A stretch of DNA of 64,000 bases, from assembly GCA_029721435.1 (NCBI GenBank), contig CM056577.1, forward strand, positions 117,426,219 to 117,490,218, written 5' to 3'. Of the stretch, positions 1 through 12,475 are shown in pieces. Every line of letters begins with the position of its first letter. The first letter of the stretch is position 1. Below the pieces are notes generated by a model, which had not been told where the DNA came from, ran no database searches, and worked only from the letters and a program-made list of their open reading frames with translations. Position numbers and translations under genes: made by a program. This DNA comes from Gymnothorax reevesii. Taxonomy: Eukaryota; Chordata; Actinopteri; Anguilliformes; Muraenidae.

Positions 1-2495
1 GAAGTACTCAGCACCCCTGCCCCACAAATCAACACATCAGCACCGGGTCTGGAGTTCATCCACACAGCTGGGTCAGCTCGGGGGCTTGGGGTAGTAGAGC
101 AGTCATTTGCACAGTCAAGGCCAAAATTGCTGCGATACAAAGTTTCAGCAGCTTTTCTGGGGTCTGTCCACAATGAAACGCATTCAGCTACACCGTGGGG
201 CAGGTTACACCACTTCTGTTCCCCCTCCCCACGAGGTTAAGGTTCTGTTTGCAGTAAAAACTGCACTTTGTAAGGACTTCTTCAAACAGATGGCGAGCCA
301 AGTTGTTGAGGTTTTCAGGTTTCCCCGACACTTTGAGAACTACCACTCGCAGTTCAGACGAGCCGTGTCCAGGCAAGGCCCGAAAGGGAGAGGGAAGGAC
401 AGGTCGGTCACACAGAGACACGGCTGGAGGCTTCCGAAGAGGAGAGCAACACCCTGAGTCCAGATGTGCGGTTCGGTCTCACTCAGCGTCTCAAATATGT
501 AGCACGTGTGCAGGATGCCTAACAAAAAGTAGTCATGTTCGACAAGAGATCAAGCTGGAAAAAGATTGAAGAACTGCTTGGAGTCGACAAACATCAGGCC
601 CTGAAAACAGTGATGAACAAACCCGTCTCCGAACGGCTGCTGGAGAAGGCTTTCCCTCCTCCAGGCAGCCGTGCCCTACGGCCGATCTCGTGCCCAAAAG
701 GAAATTATGATGATGATGATGATGTGCATTTCTCACCCCAAGTCTCAACTGAGGTCACCTGAAGGTCCCACCAATCAGCCTCCAGAGAATTCAGGCCAGG
801 CTTCACATGACCTGAACTAGACTGAATGTTACTCCACTGGTCTTCAACCCTGGTCCTGAAAATCCATCATCTTGTAGGCTTCCACTCCAACCTGCCTTGT
901 CAACAGTACCCAAGCAGAAACTCTTTCAGCAACTATAAAGATTTTCGTTGACCTCCGAGTCAGGGATGCCAAATTGGGATTGTAATATAAACCAAAAAGG
1001 ATGGTAGTCGACCAAGAACAAGGTCGGCTACCACTTAATGAGGCTCAGTGATTGATGACAAACCCAGAGATCACACCAGGAATGCCGTTAGGGCAGAGTG
1101 GTGAACAATTGCGGTAAGGAAACCGAAAGAAAGGTCAGCATTGCCGCTGGTATGCATCCGCTCACACCCAAGTGACGCACGCATAACCTTGAACCCAAAG
1201 TCGAGAATGTCGAGAAACTGAAGGTATTCTGCGGCACAACAAGGGTTAAATATGCTGAGGATTACTCAATCAAATGTTGGACTGATGACCTGCTAAGCCC
1301 ATGTAGTTCCAGCGACCTGAGCTGTCCCAAAAGAATGTGATCCACCACGTGGGTTCTATAGTCACGCGTGCTCGGCTCAAGCAGTTTTATCTGCCATCAG
1401 AACAATGTTCATCACCAAAGGTTTCAACAAATCCATATAGGGCATTTAAAACTGAAAGCATTAAACCAAAGACAGCATTTAACATGATGAAAATTTCCCT
1501 CACATTGAACACACCGTAACTGGCGAAATGAAAGCATCACGAAAACTACCCACACCACCCCCTCTTTATCTGTGTGCATGCATATGCAAGTGGTTAATGA
1601 AGTCCCAAGAGGCTGAGTGAAATGTGCCCAAGACGCCATTTGCGAAGATCCACCGGGGGCAAAACCCAAGGACAAAACAACATATGAAGCAACACTCACT
1701 GCTCAAACCTGAAAGTGAATAAACTATGGTAGCTAGTCAGGTTTGCAGATACGGACATATCAGATTCTAGATTCGGACACACAGAACTAATTTGGGTCAG
1801 GCTTTGTAAAAGTAAAATCTGACCACATTCCCGTACAGTCCGTATTCTGAATCCAAACCATGTGAAAACAATGTGCACCGGAAGCAATAACTCAACAGTA
1901 CGGCTTCACACCGTTTTAGACCTGCTGTAGTATAATGTACAGGACATGAATGGAGACGATGTCAAACAGCATGACGCTGGATGAATGCAGAGTCAAGTTC
2001 TGTTGAAAACAGCAGTTTCCACTCAAGTCGTAAATTGTCCATCTGGGAATGGCCAGGCGCTCGGGGAAGGTGGGTAGAGGGGGATTTGCGGACTCAAATC
2101 AGCCGCGCATTCCTGAGACGAGACTCTGAACTTTGACCTCTCCTGCCAGCTGAACTTTCAAGTTTCTTTTGGTTACATTTTTGTGGGGAGGGGGGAACCA
2201 GATGTGATAAACCAGGGGCGCTCCTAAAACACATGGATGGACCGGAGCGGGGCACAGCACAGGGCAGGGCCTGCCGTTCCCCCAGGGCTCATTCACGTGT
2301 GCTGTCCACACGTCACCAAATGCACATGGTTGGACTGGTTTTGCTCACAATAATCCTGAGACCGTGAAAGCTCCATAAAAAGTAGCCACTTCAACCTGAG
2401 CAGCCAATCACTAGACAGATGAGACAGTGAGGTGAAGGCAGCCCCTGTTCCCCAGTCAGCCTGCCCAATCAGGAAGAGTGCTTGGGATTCTCCTC
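1..2495. other. No gene recognised
   Basis: Short open frames occur on both strands, but none shows a known domain or coherent splice sites. There is a short GAT/ATG run at 706-724. The stretch may be intron of a minus-strand gene starting near 11.1 kb, which is speculation. Confidence 0.4.
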
Positions 2496-2807
2496 AGATA
2501 GATAGATACACTTTATTGAACCCCGTGGGGTGATTTGTCCTCTACATTTGACCCATCCTATAGTTAGGAGCAGTGGGCAGCCACAGAGCAGCGCCCGGGG
2601 ACCAACTCCAGTTCTAAAGCCAGTTCCTTAGTCAGGGGTACTGGTTGGAGTGTTCCTATGATGCATGTTTTTGTGGGTGGGGGAAACCGGAGTACCCGGA
2701 GGAAACCCACGCGAACACGGGGAGAACATGCAAACTCCACACAGAAAGGCCCCCCACGACCTTCTAGCTGTGAGGCAGCAGTGCTAACCACAGTGCCACC
2801 GTGCCGC
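2496..2807 (-). mobile_element. tRNA-derived SINE, copy A
   Basis: This copy is nearly colinear with the one at 8239-8557. Read on the minus strand, the head is GCGGCACGGTGGCACTGTGG, followed by the box-B region, the TGTGTGGAGTTTGCATGTTC segment typical of a widespread fish repeat, and a tail TTCAATAAAGTGTATC with (TATC)n. The B box is partly deleted here, so this copy is older or rearranged. Confidence 0.75.
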
Positions 2808-4189
2808 AAAATTTTAAATACACAAGAGGTTGTTTATAAAAAAAATAAAATATAAATCAGATGTGATTGTCACATCAATATTGACGTTCATTGTAAGGTA
2901 CCCATTTTGCCGGCGTTCCCCCACCCCCTTCAAGTTATTCTTGGATGTCAAAATGGGAGGTATATAAACTTTAACTAAAGAAATCTGGGCCATTTGACTC
3001 CAGTCACTCCTCGCCCTCTGAATAACAGACAGTCCTGATTGGGCGTCCCCTTCATGAACTGAACTCTGCTGTGATTGGCCAATGAACAGAGCCATCAGCA
3101 CAGTATATCAATGGAGCGAGACGACGTCAAAGTCCCCCAACTACTGATTTAGTAGCCAGCAATTAAAGTGCGCAAATAGGTATGGAAAGGTAATGCCTGC
3201 AAGGTAAGCAGCTATGAGGATGGTAGTTACATTCACAAAAATGCAGCCACCATTTAGAGTTTAAAAACACTAGAAATTCAGTCTGACGCGGAGAACGGTC
3301 CGTTTTTAGCATTTGAATAGTAGCAACCGTTAGCCAGCATTCTAGTTGTGAACGGCCGGGCTATTCTTTCGCAAATGAATTCTATTAGAAACGGTGAGTC
3401 ATTCTGTGTGTTCCAATCGCTGTGCCTTGTACATGGACCTTGTAACCTCACACCTCAGAGGACTATAAGACTCAGATGATATGCAAAATGCAGTCTTGTA
3501 GGGTTCATATGTCCTCAGTGCCATGACAGTCCGACAGAAACGACCAACTGCCGTCCCAATATCCAGGACAGCCACACTGCCAGCCATAGTTGAGAGTTTT
3601 ACATTCCAAGTAGAAACATGCAAATATAGGCTGCGGGTTATGCGATGAGAACAAATCTGAACAATTCAAAGTCAAGACATTCAAAATTAAAACGGACTCA
3701 AATTTCACACACTAATGCGTCCTGTCAGTGTAGCAGGCACAGGGCAAAATGAATCAAGAACTTTTCTCATTTGTTCAATGTGAACTTTCAGCCTGGGAAT
3801 GGAAAATATGCAAGCTCTTATCTTCATGTCTTGGAAATAATAAAACAAAGAGCTGTGTGTGCGCAAGATAGAGTGAGCCAAGACTCCAGCAATGACAAAG
3901 TCAGACTACCTGAGGTACAATGCAGCATGTATAGGGAAGGGGGCAAGAGGGGGAAAAAAAATAAAAACAACAAGCCGATCAAAGCTTGCAAAAGTCCTCC
4001 ACCGAGGCTGGACAGGCAGGAGGTCGGACTGACACACAGACAACATTCAAAAGACAGGACTAGATGATGAGGCCAAAGTACACAAATAATTTCAAAAGGC
4101 TATTCCATGCCAAATCAACCAGAATGTGAGGAGCGCCCCAGGTCACTGTCTCAGGAAATTCTGAAAAAAATTGACAGTTGAAGCGATAC
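2808..4189. other. No gene recognised
   Basis: Mixed, AT-rich single-copy-looking sequence with A runs at 2840-2850 and 3955-3965. I see no splice-consistent coding segment or complete repeat. Confidence 0.4.
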
Positions 4190-4830
4190 CCAAGATATGA
4201 ATGTTTGCAAATTTCAGATCTGCAGTAGCAGTAGTTTCTGAGATATGGCCATTTATATTTTACTGCTTTTTTTTTTTCCCCCCAATTTTTGCAAAATGCA
4301 TTTTTGACCAAATTTGAATGCTTATTTACAGCAAAGTAATGATACTGCAGGGTTGTAATCTTGCATACAGGGCTAATTTTTCCTGAATTTTTCCACTTTT
4401 GGCTTTATAAAAGGTGTCTCTTCAGTCCTGGGTCATTTACTGACCCCCCAAATGAAGAGAAAGCTGATTTTGCAAAATGATGCTGTACCGCTTTTCCATA
4501 CTGCTGAGGGAGAACATCTCATTTTCTAGAACTGAAATTTATCATGATGGCTAAACTGATGTTTATGCATGTGTGTAAGCAGTGAGAAGTTTTACATAAC
4601 CATTTCTTCCAGCTCCAGTGGCCTATTTACATTAGAACATTTTACGTTTTTTTTTTTTTTTTTAAATTAGCCCATATTTCACCACAAAATCTACTAGATG
4701 ACAGTGAATGACAGCCTTGAAATTTTTTCCATGTATTGGCACATATTTAAGGATAACACCTTCCAAGTTTCATCCATAGAATCAGGTTGGTTCCATTTAA
4801 AGCTATAATATATTTGACGATTTTTACACC
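4190..4830 (+). repeat. Left arm of a large inverted repeat
   Basis: Reverse-complemented, this block follows 5630-6084 and then 6887-7055 almost line by line. Matching landmarks include ATAGGCCACTGGAGCTGGAA, TTCTCCCTCAGCAGTA, TACAACCCT and ATATAAATGGCCATATCTCA. By eye, identity is roughly 80%. Confidence 0.8.
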
Positions 4831-5629
4831 AAACACATCCATTTATTATGAAATGCTCATAAGACATTCAAATTAATTCAGAAAACATGTATACTTAAAT
4901 TTAAGATGGTATTTGCACGTCACAGCAGAAACTATATTTTTCTAAATACCCCCAGTTTGTATGACGAGTTTTGCATAGTGGAGAACAACCATCATGATGG
5001 ACATAAATGTTTGTTAAAGAATCAAAATGAAATATTCTTATTTTTTCGAAGTACCTAAGCAGAATCAAGGATTTAGAACAGCAAAAATTTCGAAAATAAT
5101 GCAATGATAAATCATAATACTCATGAGAAAATACTGACTGGACGGACATGTAAATACAGAACAATCTGTACCTCACTAGATTTATTCAGAAGCATTTTAA
5201 AACTTTGGCAGCAACACCAATACACTGCTTAAATCTTCTTGACTCGAGACATGGTGACGAGCACCACTGCCTTGAACATGTGGTCCATTAACTATACATG
5301 TGTTGGAAGGGGACCCAACACTCATCCATCCTTGATGCAGGGGGCCGTCAGTACATTGTTGTTGGCTGGTCATATCCCACTCTGCTCATCTCACCGTCAG
5401 CGCAAGACATCAATAAACTATTTATTTCACTCTGCCACGGCAACACAAAGTATTCTTATGTTGAATTTGCAGCATCTCTTTCCAGGAAATAAACTGCTCT
5501 AAATAAAGAAGAAATGAGAAACTGAATGGCTAATCCTCAAATAGTTTTTAAAGTTTACCGCCATTTCTTTGTTTTTCTGGTTTCAAAGGCCAGAGCGCTC
5601 ACGCATTTCAACTTCCGTGGATGCGCAGA
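4831..5629. other. Spacer between the inverted-repeat arms
   Basis: An 800-base loop region, AT-rich, without a recognised gene or known repeat. The frames at 5239-5502 are short and lack known motifs. Confidence 0.4.
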
Positions 5630-7055
5630 GTGTAAAAATTGTCAAATATTTTATAGCTTTAAAAATAGAACCAATCTGATACCAAGTTTCATCCATAGTA
5701 TGCATTATCCTTAAGTATGTGCAAATACATGGTAAAAATTTCAAGGCTGTCATTCACTGTAATCCAGTAGTTTTTGGTGGTGACATTTGAGCTAGTTTTT
5801 GGAAAAAATGTAAAATGTTCTCACATAAATAGGCCACTGGAGCTGGAAGAAATGGTTATTGAAAACTTCTGACTTGCACACATGCATAAACATCATGCAA
5901 TTTTTCAGATCAAGAAGATAATGAGCCATTCTCCCTCAGCAGTACTGCAAAGATACAGCACAATTTTGAGAAATCAGCTCTCTCTTCATTTTAGGGGGTC
6001 AGCAGATGATCAGAGACAGAAGATATACCTTTTATACAGCCAAAAATGAAAAATTCTGGAAAAATTAACCCTATATGCAAAACTAGGCTTATGCCGTCGG
6101 AGGCGACGGCTGGGGGTATATCCCCGAACGCCCCAATCCTCCAATTCCCCAATCCTTGAATAGACCTTGAATAGACTTTCATTTGAACTTAATTTCACGT
6201 CAATCGGTGAAATGGTTCTGAAGATATGGCCAAAATGGTAATTTTCCATCACAAAGCGCCACCTGGTGGCAAAATATTGAACCATACAGGTATAATGTCA
6301 TCGTGGGACACATCCTCGGGTCATAACCCTTCATTGGCACTTGATTTGAGGTCAATCGGACAAATATTTCCAGAGATATGATAAAACAGTGATTTTTCCA
6401 GTTTTTGGCCCCTGGTGGCCAATCTAGAAATTGTAAATTGTACAAAATCGAATCAGTTCTTCCTCTTTATGATACTTACTTCTATGCAAAACATGGTATT
6501 TCTAATTGCAATATTACTGCAGTTATCGCGTGAACATGTAAATTAGTTTTTGGCCAATCTAGAGATCGTAAATTGTCCAAAATCGAATCAGCTCTTCCTC
6601 TTTATGATACTTACTTATGTGCAAAACTTGAAATTTGTAATTGAAATATTACTGCAGTTATCGCGTTAACACTGAAATCAGTTTTTGGCCCCTGGTGGCC
6701 AATCAAGACATCGTAAATTGTCCAAAATCGAATCAGTTCTTCCTCTTTATGATATTTACTAGTGTGCAAAATTTGGAATTTGTAATTGAAATATTACTGA
6801 AGTTATCGCGTTAACAGGTAGTGCGGCGGCGGCCGGACGAAAAACATAATATCCCCCGGAACGCCATTCGGCGTTCGGGGATATAATTACAACCCTACAG
6901 CATAATAACTTTGCTCCAAATAAGCATTCAAATTTGGTCAAAAACGCATTTTGCAAAAATTAAAAAAAAAAAAAGCCTTAAAATATAAATGGCCATATCT
7001 CAGCAAACACTGCAATTACAGACTGGAAATTTTGCATACATTCAATCCTTAGGTA
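5630..7055 (-). repeat. Right arm of the large inverted repeat, interrupted
   Basis: The arm matches the left arm in reverse orientation in two parts, 5630-6084 and 6887-7055. The gap of about 800 bases is a separate inserted element. The break falls between TATGCAA and ATTACAACCCT, which are nearly adjacent in the left arm. Confidence 0.78.
6085..6886. mobile_element. Insertion with three internal tandem repeats
   Basis: The inserted block has a GTCGGAGGCGACGG palindrome near its left end and GGCGTTCGGGGATATA at its right edge. The inverse of the latter (TATATCCCCGAACGCC) occurs at 6117-6132. Inside are three copies of a repeat of about 135-145 bases starting at about 6399, 6544 and 6679; the middle copy lacks CCCCTGGTGG. 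No coding capacity is visible, so it looks like a non-autonomous element. Confidence 0.6.
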
Positions 7056-7424
7056 GAACTTCTGCTCCAGAAATGATCCCGGATGGACGCGTGCACGGAC
7101 AAACACAACCTAAAGCAACAGTCCCCCGATCACTGGTCAGGTGGCAGGAAGACTTTAAAGACTAATGATTTTTTTTAAAAAAAGGGAAAGAAATTCCCTC
7201 TTCAGTAAACAAAATAAAATTCAGGAAGCAAACACTTTACAACCTTATGCAGAGTCTGACACGGCAAGAAGTAACGCAAGCAAGTATGCAGATCCCAGTT
7301 AAAATGTAACAAGTCATTAGATAAGAGCTGACGGTATGGATCAGTGCTGATGTGCACCTTCGACATTTTCAGTGAAGGGCCGAAGCATCAGAGCGCATCC
7401 TAAACAGCAGTAATGCAAGGCGCA
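7056..7424. other. No gene recognised
   Basis: AT-rich sequence after the inverted-repeat element; nothing supported. Confidence 0.4.
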
Positions 7425-7530
7425 CACACGCACAGACAGACACAGACATAGACACACACGCGCACACACGCGCACGCGCACACGCACACGCACACGCACA
7501 GACAGAGACACACACAGACAGACACACAGA
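7425..7530. repeat. Alternating purine-pyrimidine (CA/CG) microsatellite
   Basis: A CA-rich run with several CGCG steps (CGCGCACACACGCGCACGCG). Alternating CA/CG sequence is prone to Z-DNA. The open frame on the other strand (VRVRVRVRVC) is only a product of the repeat. Confidence 0.85.
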
Positions 7531-8238
7531 ATGCCTGACTGCACACAGCTTTTAATATCAACGGTGTGAGAGGGCTGTCTGGAAACTAATGAGAGCCCCA
7601 TTCCTTCAGAAACATGGCTGGACCACTCTAAAAGAGAGAATCACATACAGGACATACATAAAAACTGTACCAACAAATGCCTAAACGCATCCAATTATTA
7701 ATCAATAGCCAGCACAGTGCCGCACGCCAGAGTGCTCTTGGCTGAAGACAAACTAACAATTTGCTTGCATAAATGAACTGCCTGGGAAACAGCATGCGTG
7801 TTCAGTCTGAAGAATGTTTCCAGGCAGAGAAGGAACGTGCTGTACATCACCACTGAAGCTCATTTATGAAGATAAACTGCAATATTCGCAGTGAAAAGTC
7901 CACAGCAGTGTTTCAGAACCATCTCCTCCAGGCACACCAGCCAAATCTTGTATGTTGTGTTCCACTTGAAGGACACCTGTTGCAACTAATGTTGGTCTTG
8001 ACTACCATCATCCAGTGGAAAACAACAAATACCAGAATATGGCTGATGTGCCATGAGGAGATGGAGGCTATGAGTCTACAGAAGGAATCTTCTAAAACTG
8101 GACCTCAAATCCAAACCTGGACAGGGCTTTCCTTCTCCCCACTTAAGAGAGCCATTCATGCAGCTCTTTGCTGAAACAGCCTAGAGAGGATTGAAAGCAA
8201 GTAGCACTCAGCTCCCCGTGGACTAAGAACAGGGATCA
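7531..8238. other. No gene recognised
   Basis: No known domain or repeat. The 102-codon plus-strand frame at 7866-8174 has no motif I recognise. Confidence 0.35.
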
Positions 8239-8557
8239 GATACACTTTATTGAACCCTGTGGGTGGGGTGATTTGTCCTCTGCATTTGACCCATCCTATA
8301 GTTAGGGGCAGTGGGCAGCCACAGGGCAGCGCCCAGGGACCAACTCCAGTTCTAAAGCCAGTTCCTTGGTCAGGGGTACTGGTTGGAGTGTTCCTATGAG
8401 GCATGTTTTTGTGGGTGGGGGAAACCGGAGTACCCAGAGAAAACCCACGGGAACATGGGGAGAACATGCAAACTCCACACAGAAAGGCCCCAGGCTGGAA
8501 TCGAACCCACGACCTTCTCGTGGCAACAGCGCTAAGCACTATGCCACCATGCCGCCC
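8239..8557 (-). mobile_element. tRNA-derived SINE, copy B
   Basis: On the minus strand the head GGGCGGCATGGTGGCATAGT contains an A-box-like segment, and the B box GGTTCGATTCC is intact at 8497-8507. The body and the tail TTCAATAAAGTGTATC match the copy at 2496-2807. RNA polymerase III promoter boxes and a tRNA-like head define a SINE. This copy is well preserved. Confidence 0.82.
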
Positions 8558-8574
8558 AACAACAACGCTGCACT

Positions 8575-8596
8575 AAAAAAAAAAAAAAAAAAAAAG
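8575..8596 (+). repeat. Poly(A) run
   Basis: About 20 A bases, next to the 5' edge of the SINE on the plus strand. Confidence 0.9.
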
Positions 8597-9480
8597 CATA
8601 GTGCTTTAATTTCTCGCATCTGCTTCAGACAAGCTGGAGATTTTGGAGCGCTAAGGTAAATAGGCCGAACCACATTTGTCAACAACAGAACAAGCCAAGA
8701 ACAGAGCCTGCATCTTCTCAGCTGCTGTCAGGTCCCTTCTACCATACCAGGCCCGATACTGTAAATGGCAAAAAGAAGGGGAGGGGATCACCTCTACCAT
8801 GTTCTCACACGGGCGAAAGAAAAACAAACAGTGAGAGGGTTTGGTAAAGGTCAACTCGGAAAACCAGGCCCGCAGGCACGCCCCTCATAAATGCACCATG
8901 GGGCTTTTTTTTCCCCTGAGCTGAGGAAACAGATTGAGTGGCAGTCCTATAAGATTAATAAAGAGAATCTAATGCCTGATATTAAAAGACCTCATGATAG
9001 TCCATCATGCTTGATGCCAGCTACTGAGTAAAAGCAGACCCCACCGCGCAGGTCAGAAGAGGGCAAATGCGGTGATACTGCTTCGCTCCGCAGTCAACAC
9101 AACATGACCCCGCAGTGGCAGCCAGAGCGGCAGACTACAGCCGAAGACAAACCAGAGGTTTAAACAAGGCGAAAACAGCGTGTGACCGAACACATCATCA
9201 GATCTGTAAATGTTGGTTAAACTGTTGCATGATTAGCTACTACATATAGGGAGATCATTTATAATATAAACTGACCCACCCCCCCGTCCGAAAACTCCTT
9301 ACGTCAACGCAAGTAAGTAGGATAACCCGACCGACTTCAAAAACTAAAATCATTTTCAGCAGCAAAATTACAGTTTCGCTTCCAAGCTGATAGGTATGAA
9401 AACAACTGAACGATAATTTTCCCCCTTTGCCTCGCAACGATGAAAAATTGGCAAACGTGTCCGGAGCCATTAGTTACGGG
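8597..9480. other. No gene recognised
   Basis: No coding segment or complete repeat is supported here. Confidence 0.35.
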
Positions 9481-10900
9481 ATAAAAAGAGCACGTCAACA
9501 GTGAAGATAACGTTACTACTTTCTAGCTTTTAGCGAATGTTTCAAAAAACGTGAAGTGGGCAGCTAGTATGTGAAAACACATCTTACCGCAAACATATTC
9601 CCCTGTTAGGGACAATTACTCAGTAACTGCAGATATTACGTTAACTAGCAAGCAGTAAGCAGCTAAACAGTTAACAAACGTTATGGCACAGGGGTTCATT
9701 TCCCTACTGACCACTAAATTAACGACAGCTAATAGCTAACGTTAACATTATTTCATTCAGTAAGTTAACAGTAGGATAACGTTAGTTCTACATCAGAAAT
9801 TTGCGGTGAATTGTAAACCAGATAAAGGTAGCGAGCTAACTAGCCAAGACAAGTCGAACCAAAGTCAGAAAAATAGTTTTTGCTGATTTTTTTATCACGG
9901 GTGGTAAGTATATAACCAGCTAGTCTGCAGGTAAATGTGCATTTATGAGTCGACGCTGGGAAACAGCTCGCTAATTAGTAAAAGACCCGACCCTTGTTGT
10001 TCAAATATCGCCAATTAAGTTTTAGCTGCTCGTCTGGTAACGTTGAAGCTTGACGGGCAACGCGCATAGCAAACCGTACGCTCGCCAGAAAAGTTTACCA
10101 ATCCAAGTTAACTAATTAACAAACTAGCTACCTGTTAGTTTTAAGAAATCTAGCTAACTAACGCCATCGTAACTGAAAAAACCAACCTCGACCCAACTTT
10201 GAATCAACGTTAACGTCATTCAACGACCTAACGTTAGCAAACTTCCTAATGTGTAATCTGGCCAACTAGTTAATGTTAATAACGGCAAAAAAAAGTTAAC
10301 AACTTGATAACAAGTCAGCTAAAAGCCTGAATTTAACATTAGCTACCAAAAAGTAACTAGCTAGCTACATGCTCTCAGCTGGACATACGCTAAACTCGCT
10401 ACCAAATTTCTGCTAACGTTACAAACCCATCAGACTAGCGGGCTGCCAGTCTCGGCGCGGTCAGTTAACCAACTCACCCCGAACGAGAAATACCAGCGAG
10501 CTCGCAGTGAGACAGTCAGACAGGCTGCTAACGTTAAGCCAACCTTCGCCTAACAGCCAGCCAAGTTATAGAGGACTTCGTATGACTGGCGAGACTTAAA
10601 CCGGCCTGAGATCGCTATGATGCAGAATGTGTGATTCGTTATGTTCGCAGGCTACAGCCCTCAATCACAAATGTAACGTTACCGCTTGACATCGGCGGGT
10701 CTTCCGGCGAGCCGTGTTCGCACAGCAAAGGCCTTCAAAACCTCCGTTATGCATCCAACACAAGCACTGGTTCGCTAGCAGGCGACCCGACACAAAAATG
10801 CCAGTCCGCTAAGTAGATCGCCAGCTTGCTAGCCGATTACGTTAACATTACTGTAAACATTGAGAGGAAGCAGCTAGGCTAACATCTGCCGAACAAACAA
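9481..10900. other. Tract dense in TAACGTTA / GCTAGC words
   Basis: AACGTTA or TAACGTTA occurs at least ten times (for example near 9508, 9650, 9738, 9777, 10206, 10231, 10413, 10530, 10676 and 10838), with many GCTAAC, CTAGCTA and GTTAAC words. CpG is not depleted. There is no tandem unit, so it is not a satellite. The same vocabulary reappears in pabpc1 intron 1 and leader. It may mark the flank downstream of a promoter. Confidence 0.6.
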
Positions 10901-10979
10901 GAACAATCTCTTCTTAAAATATACTATTGCCAATAATACAACCAACCAACCGTTGACGATACTCCGCGATTAACCAGTT

Positions 10980-11290
10980 GTCCCCGGACAATTTTCCAAA
11001 TAAATTGGGGTCGTGCTAATCTCAGGATTTGACGAGGCAGTCCCACAGAACAGTTTTTTTTTCCCCGTTTCGGTTAGCCCACACCCCGTCACTTGATCCT
11101 CTCCTTATGAGACGGGTTGGCTCTCGTCCCCCCTCTCAGCGCCGTCTTGCATTATGATAATAGACTAATCTCGGCTCACTCAAACCCAGTTGCAAAATTC
11201 TCGCGTTAGGACAGGACAGTTCGAAATAATGGATTGAAAATAGTGTAATTCTCGCGAGAAAATGCGATTCGAGCTCAGTCTTTTCATTGG
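10980..11290 (-). promoter_or_regulatory. Candidate CpG-rich promoter with TCTCGCGAGA
   Basis: The palindrome TCTCGCGAGA at 11250-11259 is the motif bound by BANP (earlier linked to ZBTB33) in CpG promoters. Further CpG-rich sequence and GCAAGACGGCGCTGAGAG (minus, about 11130-11150) fit a TATA-less start. Orientation is inferred: the AACGTTA-rich tract lies on the low-coordinate side, as in pabpc1. No coding exon was found for it, so it would drive a gene lying beyond the window's left edge. Confidence 0.4.
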
Positions 11291-12178
11291 GTGCATCTTA
11301 ATAACGGCGTTGCGTAATTTCCATTCAAAATGCAGTGCAGTCGATGTTGTGGTGTCCCGAGGAGGTTTACTGCATATTTCTCTCGATGTGTATTCATATA
11401 ATTAGTCGCTATTTCGATATAAAATTTAATGTATACAATTAATCATAACACACACACATTCTTTACGACCCCAACTCGGGAAAAGTTGGGATGGTATGGA
11501 GAAAGCTCATGAAAACCATGAGCTGAGATTTCTAAATGAACTTTGACTCGCGTTTCATCGCAGATTGTATGAAAATTACATGTTTAAATATTTGTCTGGT
11601 CTTCTTCATTTTATTTGTAAGTATCCATCTAGTCTTACCATTCAGGCCAGCAACTCAGTCCAAAAAAGTTTGGACAGTGGACATTGAGAACTATTAATAA
11701 GGTAAAAATGTGATCTATAATGTAATTTGAAACAATTGATGTCAATTGGCGTTTGCAATCATGATTTGATACAAAAGCAGCATCTAGAAAAGGCCAAAAC
11801 CTTCAGGAGCAAAGATGAGCTGAGGATTGCCAATGTGTCCTCAAATGCTTGAGAATTTCATTGAAAGGCTTTTCAAAAAGTTCTTCAAAGAAAGATAGGA
11901 TTTAGATACGTCATCCTAAACATGGCAAAACATGATGAGAATATTCAAGGAATCTAAAGCAATATCTGTGTGCTAAAGGCAAGGCAAAAGCCCAAGCTTA
12001 ATACTTATACAACCCCAATTCTGAAATAGTTGGGACAAAGTGCAAATTGTGAATAAAATCAAAATGCAATGACTTTCAAATTACATCAGCCAGTTTTTTA
12101 TTCACAGTAAAACAGAGATAACATAGCCAATGTTGAAACTGAAAATTTTCACAATTTTATCCACAAAATGAGCTCTTT

Positions 12179-12475
12179 TCAAATTTGATGGCTGCTACAT
12201 GTCCCAAAATGTAGGGACAGGGGCCTGTTTACCATGGTATAGCGTTCCCTCTTCTTTTTAACAGTGGAGTGGAGTGGAGTGGAGTGGAGGCATCTGGGCA
12301 TTGAGGAGACAAGTTTCTTGAGTTTAGCCATTGGAATTTGATCCCACTCTTGTTTAATACCGGCTTCCAGCTGCTGGAGAGTTTTGGTTCTCCTTTGACA
12401 GAATTTTTGTTTCATTAAGCGCAAAACGTTCTTAATCGGTGAAAGATCAGTACTGCAGACAGGCCAGTTCAACAC
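12179..12475 (-). pseudogene. Tc1-like transposase C-terminal fragment
   Basis: The 98-residue frame includes the motif around the third catalytic acidic residue, but the expected Glu of PIEN is Lys (PIKN). Upstream parts lie in other frames (for example 12688-12998). It cannot encode an active DDE enzyme. Confidence 0.75.
12262..12292 (+). repeat. (GGAGT)n microsatellite
   Basis: Four to five copies of GTGGA inside the transposon, near the end of the transposase frame. Confidence 0.85.

Noticed and set aside
8156..8539. A 127-codon minus-strand gene
   Set aside because: It lies mostly inside SINE copy B, so the frame is a by-product of the repeat.
10631..10816. A first coding exon at the candidate 11-kb promoter
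   Set aside because: The 61-codon frame has no known motif, no clear donor, and lies on the strand opposite to the inferred transcription.
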